Positions 10,064 through 20,990 of a DNA stretch of 64,000 nt are shown here, one piece after another (the stretch's first letter is position 1; each line of letters opens with the position of its first letter). The DNA lies in NCBI GenBank assembly GCA_022560025.1, contig JAFISE010000081.1, positions 80,290 through 144,289 of the forward strand. The letters are read 5' to 3'. This DNA is from Stagonosporopsis chrysanthemi. Lineage: Eukaryota > Ascomycota > Dothideomycetes > Pleosporales > Didymellaceae. Both the position numbers and the translations under genes were made by a program. The notes under the pieces were generated by a model. The model searched no databases, was not told where the DNA came from, and saw nothing but the letters and a program-made list of their open reading frames with translations.

Positions 10064-11621
10064 ACATCGCAATAGATGAAAGCCGGTGACAAGCCCAATA
10101 GAGAAGATGTCAAACGCGACTTCAAACGCGTGTGTTCAAACCACCCCATCCGTCCGTCCCAGCCAACCCACCCACCTCATCCAACCCACTCAAACCGCAC
10201 ATCCTCAACCCCACAGCGCGTCCTTCACTGCACCCATTCCCCGTTCCGACTCCACTGCTGTGTACCGCGCACTACCTCATACCTCATACCTACATCCTCC
10301 CTCCGAGCTGGCAGCTGCGCGGAGATGTTTTAAGACACGTAGAAATAGATATAAGTGTAAATTTGTACAAACGTGGTGATTCTAATCCAACTCCAACTCC
10401 CCCCCCCCCTTCTGGCCATCGCCGTCACGCACACACCCGCTCGGAAAAAGCCCCCCCCCCCCCGGTACGCTCGCGAGGAGACAAAGCTCTTACGCCTGTG
10501 TCTCTCTGCCTTACTACTACTACTACTACTACTACTGTCTTCTTCATCTTCATCTTCATCTGATCATATGTACTCTACTCTACTACGAATCTATGGGTTT
10601 TCACACGTCAAGTTCCACGTACCCTTCTTTGTGCGAAGGAAAAAAGACGTGAGCTATACGCTTGTTTTGCAAGATCTCATCCATGCGACGTAGTGTATGT
10701 AGTCATTGATGATTTGTGCTGGAGACGTAGAGAAGAGGAGAGGAGAGAAGAAAACAGTAACGACACACACAGGACCAGGACGCGATCTGCATATCTTTTT
10801 CTGACTAGACTACGACGCTCTTTTTTTTCTTCTCTCCCTTGTTTCTCGCCTAAGCGATCGATCGTAGGAACAGTCACTTGCACCTGCGTCCGGGTCTACT
10901 CTACTCCACTCAAGTTAGCTACGTACAACGCCTACAACAACGGATTTGTGGACTGTGTTTTGCGCATCTTGATTGTCTTTAGTTCCTTTTGAACAGTCTT
11001 GAGTTCCTTGCTGCGCAGAATAGTTGCGGGGGTTTTACATCAAGAAGATACGCCCCTATGTACACTAGGGTCTTCGCGCTGTCTTGGTTACTATATCTTA
11101 CGTCCCTGTCCTTGTCGAGCAGAAATATTTGGGTAAACATTGAGATCAAGAAGATTGTTTTCCCTCCGCTAGATTCCTTGAGTCTTTACTTCCTTACCGT
11201 GCAGGACAGTTGGGCCAAACATGATATCAAGAAAGTTTCTTAGAATAAATTTTTGATTTGATTTGATTTGATTTCGTGATGCCAAACCTCGGGAAAAATC
11301 GTCTGCTCGACAAAACCGACTGGTCCCAAAGACCCAAGGGGCACGGAATCCCAACTCGAGATTATCCCGTGCTCCGCGCTATGCTGTGCTGTGCTGTGCT
11401 ACGCTATGCAATGCTAAACCGTACGTTCATGATATACGTGAGAAGAAGAAAAACGCTCAAAACACCCACCAAAAAAACAAAAACGCCTTGCTATGCCCAC
11501 GCCCGGGTCTCAATCAAAACCCAAACCCCAAAACCCCCAGCTCCGCGCCATCAGACGCGCCTGCCACAGCCGCTGCGCACGCCCACATGCCAGCCGGCAG
11601 CGCCGCAGCGCCGCCCTCGCT
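10064..11621. repeat. gene-free spacer with microsatellites
   Basis: No coding region supported across about 1.5 kb between two genes pointing toward each other. It contains two poly-C tracts (near 10399-10409 and 10451-10463), an ACT trinucleotide run at 10512-10536 followed by TTCATC repeats to 10560, and a GATTT run at 11253-11274. Both 3' UTRs must lie here. Confidence 0.6.
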
Positions 11622-13085
11622 TCAGGCGCGGCCAAACACGGCGCGCGCGCGGCGCCACAGCTCAGCGCCCATGGCGCGGCGCGTCTCGTCGGTGCGCATG
11701 CCGCTCTCCTTGTTCTCGGCGGCCCTGCGGATCAGGAAGTTCAGACACTCGGTCATGGTGCCCCAGGCGAGCAGCTTGACGACTTTGGCGTTCTCGTCGG
11801 CGGCCATGGTGGGGTCCTGCACGAGGCTCTGGCTGATTTCATCGGCCATGCCCTGCAGCTGGGCGTAGGTCAGGCGCGGGAGCGCGGCGGGGGGAGAGAC
11901 GAGGAGTTGCGAGGCGCGGATGGCTTTTGCGGCGGTGATGGTCGAGAGGTTGTGGGTCGCGAGGACGATGTTGACGGCAGGGAAGGGGGCGGATGGGTTG
12001 CTGGGTGCGATGGACGAGCTCCATTGCTGGCGCAGGACGGTCGCGGCGCAGGCGTCGTAGCACGCGTCGGTGCCTTCCTTGGTGTCGAAGCAGACGCCGG
12101 CGGGCTCGGAGTTGAGGTATGCACCACGGACCAGCTTGACGCCGGCAATGTAGCCGCCCTTGGAGGCGGCTTCGAGGTGGGTTGCGATGCGGGCGGGAAT
12201 GTCGCGGAGGTAGCATTGGTATGTTGTGTAGACGAGAGCACGGCCGTATTCCTTGGTGTTGTATTTCTTCTGCAGCGCAATGGTCCACTTCTCGAGGCCA
12301 ATGTTGGTGATTTCTTCCTCGGCGCCGGGAAGCAGGCACACGCCTTTGGCGGCGGCCGCGTCGCAGGCTTCGGTGATGGCAGCCCACATCTCGGAGGTGG
12401 CGTCTTGCTGGGTCTGCAGGAGGTGGAGAGCGTGGCGGCCCAGGCCGGACCATCTATTCATGTTAGTATGTTTGGTTTGATTGAAGTGGAAGAGAACTTA
12501 CTTCAATCCAATGAAGTCGCCCTCACTGGCCATGTCGACGCTTTTCATCATGCCCTTGCGCCAGACCTCAATCTCAGCTGCAGTCTCGGCCGCGGTGGGC
12601 TCACTTCCTCCAAGAACTTCCAGCGCGTACTCGATAATGACACCATCATAGCCGAGCACAGAGCGCGCGGCAGCAAGGTTAGGCTTCACCTCGTGGGCCT
12701 TGTCACCCGCGCAGAACTGCGCGTAGAAGGTGCTCTTCAGCAGCGCCCGGATGACGGGGTTGCGCTCGACATCCATGAGGTAGTTCTTGGAGTCGAGCAT
12801 CTTGCGCAGGACGGTGAATGTGAGGCCGAGCAGCGCAGGCGACGAGGACATGGCAGTGATGAGGTAAGAGCGGGCGACTGAAGATGTGGGCAGACGGGCC
12901 AGAACGGACTTTGGTGTGGCGCCCTGGCGGTATGTCTTGGTGGACAGCAGCTGTGCTGTAGGTGTTGGGCCCTGGAGGGCAGTGTTGTGGCGGGAGGTCT
13001 GGTGCACATTGCGGGCGAGAATCCTGGAAGTGGGAGTGAGGGTCATACGCTGGAGGCGCTGGGCCTGCTGGAAGCGGGAGCCCAT
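11622..13085 (-). CDS. proline dehydrogenase, mitochondrial
   Basis: FAD enzyme that oxidises proline to pyrroline-5-carboxylate and feeds electrons to the respiratory chain, the first step of proline use. Two exons: 12502-13085 and 11622-12453, separated by a 48-nt intron with donor GTAAGT, branch ACTAAC and acceptor TAG; 471 aa. The first about 35 residues are Arg/Gln/Thr-rich without acidic residues, as in a mitochondrial presequence. Family landmarks include GVCLLPGAEEE, the barrel strand GVKLVRGAYL with the Lys/Arg pair, NIVLATHN and LAWGTMTECLNFLIRRAAENK near the C-terminus. Length fits fungal PUT1/PrnD proteins. No prn-type neighbours (permease, P5C dehydrogenase) are adjacent. Confidence 0.93.
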
Positions 13086-14686
13086 TTTGAGGTGTTGTGT
13101 GTAGATGTCTCGATGGTAGATTGATGCGTGGCGGTTGTATACGTGATGGTCAAGGTGAAATCAGTGGCGGATGTGAGTGAAACGACGAGAATTGCAGGAG
13201 AGTTCAAATATTCCAGCAAGAGCGATTCGATGGTCTTGTGACGGCCAGAACCGTACTTGACACCATATATACTTTCAAGGCACACTCAGGGTCCTTGCTG
13301 GGACGCCCATGAGATTGCGCGGTGAGCTCGGCCAGCGTCGGGGGTTTGGAGCTGCCCCATAATGCTCCAGATTGAGCACGTCGCACAGACCGCATCGGAC
13401 TGTGAACGGAGCTTGTGTTATTGGCCAATGGCCGCCGCTGTTCCTGGAGAAGCACGGCTCGGCGTCGTCGGAAGGCATTGCGATCTCGACGTTGCGTCTC
13501 TGGCAGCTGGACGCTCCCATCCGCGAGGTCTCGTGCAGCGCTCGGCAGCGCGGACGTCATGTCTAGCGTCATCGCCAGGCGCAGCCTCGACGATCGAAAG
13601 CCCCCCAAGACAGAATTGCTTTTGTCTCCCTTTACTCTTGCGCGCCCGTCCGTTTCATCGCAACCATCGTGACCGACCACAACACCAGCTTCCCCACACT
13701 CGGCATTCCTCTCCAAAACGCGCTGCACTTCAAATCGCTAGCCTGCTTGCGCACATTCCTCCGAGCGGCCTGTCCACACGCAGCGAGCTCCGATCTGAGC
13801 CGCATGTGCCCACTCCCTATCGCTCTTAAACTAACGACACCCCGACTGAAGTAATTTTGCGTGACAGCAGCAATTCTCCACTCCAGCTCGGCTGAGTCTG
13901 GCGCTGGCTCGGTCGTGCCATGTCTGCCGGTATCGGTTGTGCTGAGCAGCCCGCTGGCGCGAAAATTTCGAGCGCGAAGCAGACCGAACGCCGTGCGGCT
14001 CCCGTCGGTGTGGGGCTGGCTTCCTTACGCTAGACACTGCACGTGTGCTGCATTTCGCACTGCGCCTGCGATAGCGAAACGTGTGTTAGTTCTTGTCGAT
14101 GCTTTTCCCTCCCTGAGTGGTGTTTTGGCCACAGGTTCTGGGCTCGCTTGGATAGGCGTGGACAGGCACGTGGTCGAAGTGTTTCCCCGCAAATCAAATT
14201 GAGTGATGTTGTGTTGCCACCTACACAGCTCCTCCCACACCGCTTAATAAAATAAGGCAATTGGATAAACTTCCAGAGCTGACAATACCCTGAAATTAGT
14301 AGTTTCGCATTATCGCCGCGTGATGGGGTCACCGCCGTGGTTAGTGCGAACCTAGGAGCACGTCCAACTTTTGATGTGCCGCGGAATATCTTGACAATGC
14401 TATTGTTATGATTGATCAGAACGTTGTGGGTCGAGTCAAAAGCCGGAGAACTTCAGTCATTGTTGTCATGGTACAGTTGCTTTGATTATACTTTGTACGT
14501 CTCCTCATCTTCACGTCCCACCCAGCCTGCCAGAGTACTCCAAACGCCATACTTGAAAATACTTCGTTGACGTTCATTCGAGACCATGTCGTCTCAAAGG
14601 CATTTCTTCCAGCTCGCCCGCCCGACTGCTCTTCACCTTCCCAATGCCGCCGTGTCCTCCTCACCATGAACCCTGCCATCCCCCTC
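13086..14686. other. no gene recognised
   Basis: About 1.6 kb upstream of proline dehydrogenase. Open frames are short, overlap each other and lack conserved-looking sequence. The part next to 13085 should be the proline dehydrogenase promoter; the rest is unexplained. Confidence 0.45.
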
Positions 14687-15394
14687 CTATCTCGGCCCCA
14701 CCACTTGTCCCTCCTCCGCCGCGAAGTCCGCGAAACTTGGCAGAGGAGTTGCGCCAGGCGCGAAGACTGCCGATGGAAGTGGAAGGAACTGAGCTCGAGT
14801 CGAAGGCTCTCGCAAGTTACTATCACTCATGGCCGTCCTCAGCGGCTCGAGTGTGCTGGTCAACCACTCTTCCGGGAGTGCAGGCCTGGTGGAGAGGCGA
14901 TTGCCGGGGGAATCTGCTGCTGCGAGTGCCTCGTCCATGGCTCGGTCAGCTTCGTCTCCAGAGAGCGGCTCGTCCACCTCGTCTTGAGATCCTGGCGACA
15001 GAGGACGTCCTGGACAGTGCGCGGGCATGGCGTCGTAGCGGCCCGGCATTGGAGGCAGCGCCGTGATCTCGTTGTCGTCGAGAGACGAAGACCGCGCCGT
15101 GACTTCCTCGCGCTCCTCGATCGTCTGCAGACCAACACCTGATGACGACGCTGGCGGCTCGATCGGCCGGTCCATGTGCTCCTCGAGTCGCTGAGCGATC
15201 GCAAACTCCTTCAAGGCGCGCTTCTTACGCAGCTCGGGGCGAAACACTTCCTTCGTCTTCTGCCACCAGCCCAGACGCTGCAGCAGCGGCTCCTCTCTAG
15301 TCGAGTGGCCGGCGGTAGCGGCCGCAGCGGCAGCGATTTCGCGCTTCCTGCGGTCCTCGTCTACCTTCAACGACATGTCGATGAAGGTAGCCAT
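14687..15394 (-). CDS. hypothetical protein, 235 aa
   Basis: Not recognised. The ATG at 15394 opens an uninterrupted frame. The N-terminal about 75 residues look structured and basic/helical (KVDEDRRKREIAAAAAAT, then LGWWQKTKEVFRPELRKKRA). The remainder is acidic, Ser/Pro-rich and probably disordered (SLDDNEITALPPMPGRYD, SGDEADRAMDEAL). No signal peptide or membrane segment. Codon composition resembles the neighbours. The conserved-looking WWQKTKEVFRPELRKK block is the best argument that it is real. It may have further exons that I cannot see. Confidence 0.55.
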   Translation of the reverse strand: MATFIDMSLKVDEDRRKREIAAAAAATAGHSTREEPLLQRLGWWQKTKEVFRPELRKKRALKEFAIAQRLEEHMDRPIEPPASSSGVGLQTIEEREEVTARSSSLDDNEITALPPMPGRYDAMPAHCPGRPLSPGSQDEVDEPLSGDEADRAMDEALAAADSPGNRLSTRPALPEEWLTSTLEPLRTAMSDSNLREPSTRAQFLPLPSAVFAPGATPLPSFADFAAEEGQVVGPR

Positions 15395-15769
15395 TGTGCT
15401 CCACGCGAGTTAGCGAGCCTGTGCACGTATGTATATTAACTACGCGCATGACGTACTTAGAGTTGAGTATTGTTATATGTTAAGTTGGTGGTCGTTGAAG
15501 TCGAGCGAGCGTGAGTAAGTGAGTGGGATAGAGAAGTGAGTGGCGGGGATACAAACAGTGAGTGAGAAACTTATAAACAGGCTGCGAACGCACGAGGCCC
15601 TACCCGTCACGGTTCTGCCGGGGTGGAAGATGGTAAATCGCCCAATCGGGAGCACAACAAACTTGGCCTTTCACCTCGAAAACACCTTGGAACGCGTCTC
15701 ACAAGAAGCAGATGGTGAAGCCTTGATCAGGCTGTGACGTCGGTACATCCGCAGCCATGTCTGGGATGT

Positions 15770-15780
15770 GTATATAAAGG
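15770..15780 (+). promoter_or_regulatory. putative TATA box
   Basis: GTATATAAAGG lies about 30 nt before the ATG at 15804. A CRE-like TGACGTCG is at 15734-15741 upstream. Spacing would give a very short 5' UTR, so it is only suggestive. Confidence 0.35.
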
Positions 15781-15803
15781 CGAGAAGTTGAAGACGGTAA
15801 TAT

Positions 15804-16852
15804 ATGATCCAACTGTCGAATAGGGTGAGTCGCTTAGAGAACCTGGGACTGATTGACGGACACCGCTCGCTTGCCCAGCACGCACCCACTCCAGCCGCCA
15901 AACAATCAGCTTGCCTCATCATCTGCTATTGTCGTCTGCCACTCCGACGAAGTCTCATGCGCTATGCATAGGACCAACCGTAAACGCCCACGCGATCCAG
16001 AAAGCAAACACCATTCATATAAAACCGCCTCGACCAGCCGAACAGTCGAGGAAACTTTACCAGATCACACTTATATACTCAAGAAATCTTTTCTGTTCGC
16101 AGCGCGGTGCTCTTGCGGATGTGCTTGAAGAGTGTGCACAGCGCAACCTTCTCGCATTGCAGCTTGTCCTGCAGAGGCTCTGGGGAGACGAGTACAGGAC
16201 CAAGCTTACGGACCCGCTGAAGAGGTTCAACCTCCTGGCCGCCAAAAACGCAACCGATGCGCTCGCATCGCAGTGGAGCCAATACATGAGCGACGAGTAC
16301 AGGCGGGTGCAGCCGCTGTTCCAGTGGGCGCGCACGTCGAGCGATACGTGGTTCGACGGCCAGCCAATTGTCCCGCGCTCCTGTGATATCGAGGAGCACT
16401 ATGATGAGTGCAAACCTGACAAGCGGAAAGCCGCCATTGTCAGGCGCCTCGAGCAAGAGCTGAAATCGGTGCGGAAGGAGCAGCATGATGCTCGCGTGCT
16501 CGCGTGGGAGGAGACCGGGCTGCTGGACACCGCCACCGGCACGAGAGCAGGGCTGCCGCGGCTGGAGATGCCGGCCTCATCAACTCTCCACCCGTACCGC
16601 AAGGTGATGGCTGCGCCGACGGTACCGCCGCTGGTGGTGCCTTGGGAGGCTGATGTGGCCGAGGATAGGGGCGAAGAAACACGACGCTTCATAAGAAACG
16701 ACAAGCTCCTCCGCAGGTGGAACGACCGCCAGAACATGACCAGCATAGATATCGCCATCGAGACGTCCAAACTGTACAAAATATGCAAGGCGAAGAAGGT
16801 CTTTAAGATGCTCGATAGGTATAAACGGGAGATGCGTGTGAACATGCTATGA
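15804..16852 (+). CDS. hypothetical protein, unknown family
   Basis: Not recognised. The solid part is the exon from 16103 to the stop at 16852 (249 codons), hydrophilic and helix-rich with Trp/Arg-rich blocks (LQLVLQRLWGDEYRTKL, SQWSQYMSDEYRRVQPLF, KLLRRWNDRQNM, KVFKMLDRYKREMR). A possible first exon is 15804-15824 (ATG then six codons), with donor GTGAGT and acceptor TTCGCAG at 16102; phases match, but the 278-nt intron is long for this genome. Near the 3' end a GTGTGA donor at 16836 with a perfect TGACTAAC branch could splice to a different C-terminus. No membrane segment or signal peptide is seen. Confidence 0.5.
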
Positions 16853-17223
16853 CTAACACCGCAAAGGACATTCAACAACAGCACTGCTGCTGCCGCCGGC
16901 CAAGTTGGGATGAACACCGCCGCAACAACTTTCACTCCGTCCAAATCCACCCGCGGGGCGCCTTAACAAGCTCAAATCCAAAGCCCGCCATGCAGCTGAC
17001 GCTAAAGTCCCCGGTCAAAACCGCGTCGCTCAAGGCATCCGCCTACCTCGATGACACAGGCGTAGAGCCTGAAGCGAGGGCCGTCACAGGGTGGGTGCTA
17101 CACCAAACCCGATACCTTTGGCGGCAACAGGGACCGCGGTGATCCTGGGGCAGGCGGTGCTGGCTTCCTGGGCGAGAGGAAGCGGAGTTGTTACTTTGGG
17201 GGCTCGACAGGGTCGTGAGCTAT
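16853..17223. other. no gene confirmed; possible 3' exon of the preceding gene
   Basis: Contains an open stretch from an ATG at 16990 (MQLTLKSPVKTASLKA) and possible alternative 3' exons of the upstream gene. Nothing recognisable. Confidence 0.35.
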
Positions 17224-17643
17224 TCATGCAGTGGACGGCATCGAGGTCGTGCTGCAGCACCGCTTCGATCGCGAGCTGGAACCGAGAGCGATGTCGCCAA
17301 CCTTTGATCCACTCGGCAGACAGGAATCAGAGAAGCAGGAGACTACCTTTGCCGAGCCACTGAGAGTAGCATTGGTAACAGCATAATAATCTGTGGATTT
17401 CAGCGGCGCAGCGGCTGTAGCATCGGAGATGAGCCAGAGGCGAAGCTCGTGTGCAGCAAGGTCCACCTTCTGCGTTCCTTTCACCAGCCTAACATCCTCC
17501 GCCGCCCACACGTTGCGGGCTTGCGCAGAGTCAATACTAAGAGACGCGAGGTCTACTTCAATACTCTGCGAGTCGTTCCTGCAATTTGTGACACCGAGGA
17601 TCTGGCGAGAGCCTAAGAGCTCCCCCAGCCAGATGTCGTATTC
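17224..17643 (-). pseudogene. C-terminal fragment of a GH27-like alpha-galactosidase
   Basis: The frame from 17643 to the stop at 17224 reads EYDIWLGELLGSRQ, then SAQARNVWAAEDVRLVKG, then AAHELRLWLIS, then DYYAVTNATLSGSA and GSKVGDIALG. The order resembles the C-terminal beta-sandwich of fungal GH27 alpha-galactosidases followed by the start of the carbohydrate-binding-like module some carry. The catalytic (beta/alpha)8 barrel is absent: immediately upstream on the same strand lies a different gene fragment. The module is cut short by a frame change into SSRSKRCC. A splice acceptor CTGACAG sits exactly at the left end, so the break probably fell in an intron. Family assignment is from remembered motif patterns and should be tested. 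Confidence 0.45.
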
Positions 17644-17675
17644 CTGTCAGCGGTATATATCAAGCAACGAACTCG

Positions 17676-18112
17676 CCAATTGGGGAACACCACCATCGGA
17701 CGCGGCAGCCCATGCTGGCGTGCGTTCTCCGTCACGACCGCGTGCCGGTCGATCGCTTGTCGAGCGCCAGCGATCGGTGGCAGAACGAGTCCACCGTGGC
17801 GTTGGCAGTGGCGGTATAGCAGCATGGCTACGAGTCGACGATCTCGGGCAATCGTCGCCAAGTTCTGGTCGGCCAGCTCCGGACGCGTCAGGAAGAGAAT
17901 CAACTCGTCCATCAGGTCCGGGTTCTGGTCGAAGGCGTCCTTGAGTGAAGGTCAGTCAGGTGTTGACAGTATGGGGTAAGTCAGGATGTGCAAGAGGTAC
18001 TCACAATGTGCTCAGATCTCTGGATCGCGCTGTCAATGTCACGGTCGAAGTTGTGGTTGGCATGTATTCGGCCGCTGTTCTGGTCGAGCACTGGAAAGCC
18101 TTCACAGCGGGG
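17676..18112 (-). pseudogene. truncated paralogue of the unknown gene at 28144-29077
   Basis: Two exon-like blocks, 18005-18112 and 17676-17939, flank a 65-nt intron (donor GTGAGT, acceptor CTCAAG) in continuous phase. The second block shares with the 28-kb gene the pattern DA..(x)..P...D.L....TR, then LL.RH....GGLVLPP, ending in PNW; the intron directly before the DA residues is also at the same place. The first block resembles its preceding exon (VLDQN versus MLDNR, and a following FDRD/FQDR). Two in-frame TAG codons at 18113-18118 close the frame upstream and the N-terminal exon is missing, so this is a 5'-truncated copy. Its 3' end runs into the alpha-galactosidase fragment. Confidence 0.55.
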
Positions 18113-18419
18113 CTACTACGATGCCAACATCCAGGCTGCACTTCAGCGAGCTTCAGCAGGCGCTGCCCATTATGTGGGAAGCAATCGCTGTGGTCGCTGC
18201 GCGAATCCTGGTTGCGTCAACCTTCACTTCAATGGCCTCTGTACCCAGGCCTACTGCGATGGCATGTTGCTGAACTGGGGTGCTTGCAGCAAATACCAGA
18301 TGAATGGCAACTATGCCCAGTGTTCCTTCTATCGTGAGTTTTTTCTTGTGCTTTCCTTTCTAATCGTTTGTTGCTAACTCTTTCCCTTAGGCAAGCCTGC
18401 TAGCAACACTAAGTTGTAA
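18006..18419 (+). CDS. small cysteine-rich protein, 5' end doubtful
   Basis: Not recognised. The exon 18108-18333 encodes GYYDANIQAALQ..., then seven cysteines in about 50 residues (CGRC, PGC, GLC, YC, GAC, QC). It splices by a clean intron (donor GTGAGT, branch TTGCTAAC, acceptor CTTAG) to 18391-18419, ending RKPASNTKL. The intron and Cys spacing argue that this is or was a real gene. The 5' end is unclear: an in-frame ATG at 18006 gives 118 aa but no signal peptide and overlaps the opposite-strand paralogue exon. A splice acceptor CTTCACAG at 18107 suggests that the true first exon, probably a signal peptide, has been lost or lies elsewhere. Confidence 0.45.
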
Positions 18420-19129
18420 AAGACATGAAAATGATGACAATTTAGTGTCTCCTGCCCTTCGCGCTTCATCCAACCACAAGAGCGATGATACTTCGGAGAT
18501 GAGCATTCAGTCTTTCCTGCCATCAACGAGAGTGTTGCGGATTTCTTTGGCTTGGGCACATCCGCCTTGAGCGTAGATCCCAGGCAACGGTGGGAATTGG
18601 TTGGTGAAAGGTAAGGGCACGGTTTGCGTTGAGGGCTGGATCTTGTACCGGTCGGCCATTGCCCTGGCCTTACTGGGCGTCGGGCTGTCGAGGGTCCGTT
18701 CGCTGTTGGTTGGACATGGCTGTGAAGTTTTTGAGTTAGAGACTGCGCGAAGTTGAAAAGTTGAGAAGTGTTGGTGGAGAATTGGAAATGTTCCTGGGAG
18801 CCCAAGCGGGGGTTTATATGTTCCTGGTGTGAAAGTGAAAGAGTAGGGAATCATGAATTCTATCAAATAGGTGTTCCTCTTGATTTTCAAAGTCCTCGAA
18901 AGTTGTTTCGGAAACAGCTAGAATCTTTCTGTACATTTTGAATGGTGGTTTCTTGATATGATTCTGACTGCAAAGGCCATTTCAAGTGGTAGACGATGCT
19001 TGGCTGAATGACTATACAGAAAGTGAAGCAAAAGAATGCACCAACGCTAAGCTTCAAAACAATGACACTTCAATCCAAAGAACGGCATCCACTGGCCTAC
19101 TACGAATGCGCCACCACGTTTGTGCCAGC
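18420..19129. other. intergenic, no confirmed gene
   Basis: A minus-strand open frame (about 18507-18720) has a proline-rich reading but no recognisable domain and an awkward start. The laccase 3' UTR must begin near 19129. Confidence 0.4.
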
Positions 19130-20990
19130 TTACACACCAGAGTCTTCCTGCTCAATGCTCGCCTCCTCCGTGAAGCTAGTCCAACTATCACACCCAGTAG
19201 TCAACCTAGTCTCATCCGTCAGTGCCGCTATCTCATCGTACCTCTCGATAAACTGCAGCGCGAAGCCTTCACTGGTGTGCCAACCAATATGGCAGTGCAT
19301 GAGCCACGCACCCGGATTATCGGTTTCGAACGCGAGAACAAGATAGCCACTAGCTGGCAACATTGCAGTGTCCCTGCGCGGCGGATTGCTCAGGTTCAGC
19401 GATACAGATGATGAGTATGCTCCCGAGCCCTGCGCGAGGACGGAGAAGTCGTGACCGTGCAAGTGGATTGGGTGGGGCACAGCGAGTGTCGTCTCGATGA
19501 CGAGGTACGTCCAAACATTGGCATCAGGCAATTCGAGAACAGCGTTAGGTGTCTCGTAGGTTGTGTTCCCAGCTAGGATCTGCTCGAGCGTGGGGTTCTC
19601 CCACTCGACGACCATCGTGGTGCTGTTCAGGTACCAGCGGAAGAGTTTATCAGAGTTGAAGCCCACAGTTGCAGCCTCCACATTCGTACTTGATTCACTC
19701 TCAACTGTCTTGCTGACGTACGGCACGAGGTTGTCCGTTTCGTCGTCGCAGCTGTCTTCATAAGAGTGGGCTGCTGTAGACGGAGTTGAGAGCGAGTCAC
19801 CGTAGTAGATGATGCCGCGGATATCGTCCGTGTTGTCGTTCTCAGAGCATGCAGACTGTGGGATAGCGCGTAGCCAGAAGCTGTCTGCGACATCGGCTTG
19901 GTCGGCTGTGACGATCACGTCGTAGCGTTGGCCCATGCCGATATCGAGAACGGTGGTTTCGTATGGTGTGATGGGAACGAGATCAGAGGCAATAACTTGC
20001 AAGGTGTGGTTGTCGATCATAAACTTGAAGTGCGTGTCCACAGCTGCGTTCACTAGTCTAATGCGGTAGGAAATGCCGGAAACAAACGAGGTGTTGTAAC
20101 GGTGGCCGCCTTCATCGTAGGTATTCGTGCCGTTGATCAGGCCATTGTCAAGTGTCGGAGGTCCTGAGCTTTCAGCGGAGATGTATAGCTCATCAACAGT
20201 CTATTTTGTGTCAGCAAACTCACAAAGACGGAGAACAGAATCCATGTTATACCTGGTGATCCCAGTCATTCAGGAACAGCATGCCCAGGTCTTCATCGTA
20301 ATCGGCCGTAGCAGGGCCGTTGATAACGATACCACCGAAAATACCTTGCCACGCTTGTAGTGCAAAGTGAGAATGATACCAGGTACTACCATACTGCGTC
20401 GCTCTCCATGAGTACGTGACAGTATCCTCAGGAGCAGTTGGACATTGGGTAATTGAGACAACACCGTCTTGATCGTTGGTATAATTCTGGCGGATACCGT
20501 GCCAGTGAATGCTGGTACCATTCTTAGAATCTATTAAGTTGTTTGTCACATGCACAGTGACGGTGTCGCCCCAGTCTGCAAATAGTGTCGGACCGGGAAT
20601 GGTGCTGGGACGATGTCAGCCTGGTGCGCCTGTTGAAGATGATTAGACTTACCCATTGACAGCCATTGCCGAGCGCGAGACACCGTCAGGAGCAACGGTC
20701 ACATCATCAAGAGTCAGCCAATACTCTCTGGTGACTCCCGTATCAGGGACTTCTGCGTACTCATGTTAGTCTTGACATAAACATTGTCGCAGGAGATACC
20801 TACCGGTGGCGTAATCGGTGTCTATGGAGTAGTTGCACCATTCCGAACGAGTGGAAGCAGCGTTGCCGGAGCACAAGTCTCTACTGGACAAGAGCTGGGA
20901 GTGCGAATGGCCCCTATTGAGGGGCGTTGAAGGGTGAGCCAGTGCAGCACCAAGCAGGACTGCTGCACCGAGAACGTAACGAAAGGGCAT
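19130..20990 (-). CDS. laccase-type multicopper oxidase, secreted
   Basis: Oxidises phenols with reduction of O2 to water; extracellular. Four exons: 20804-20990, 20653-20752, 20253-20604 and 19130-20200, with GT-AG introns of 48-52 nt, 569 aa. The signal peptide is MPFRYVLGAAVLLGAALA. All four copper motifs are present: HWHG (129-132), WYHSH (171-175), HPIHLHGH (456-463) and HCHIGWH (515-521). The axial position ten residues after the type-1 Cys516 is Phe526, where many ascomycete laccases have Leu. The protein ends in DSGV, the C-terminal plug characteristic of ascomycete laccases. Numerous N-glycosylation sites. No melanin or conidial pigment genes lie next to it. The start at 20990 is chosen because it begins the signal peptide. 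Confidence 0.93.

Noticed and set aside
18507..18890. Minus-strand small proline-rich frame
   Set aside because: No good start, domain or splice support; too short to call.
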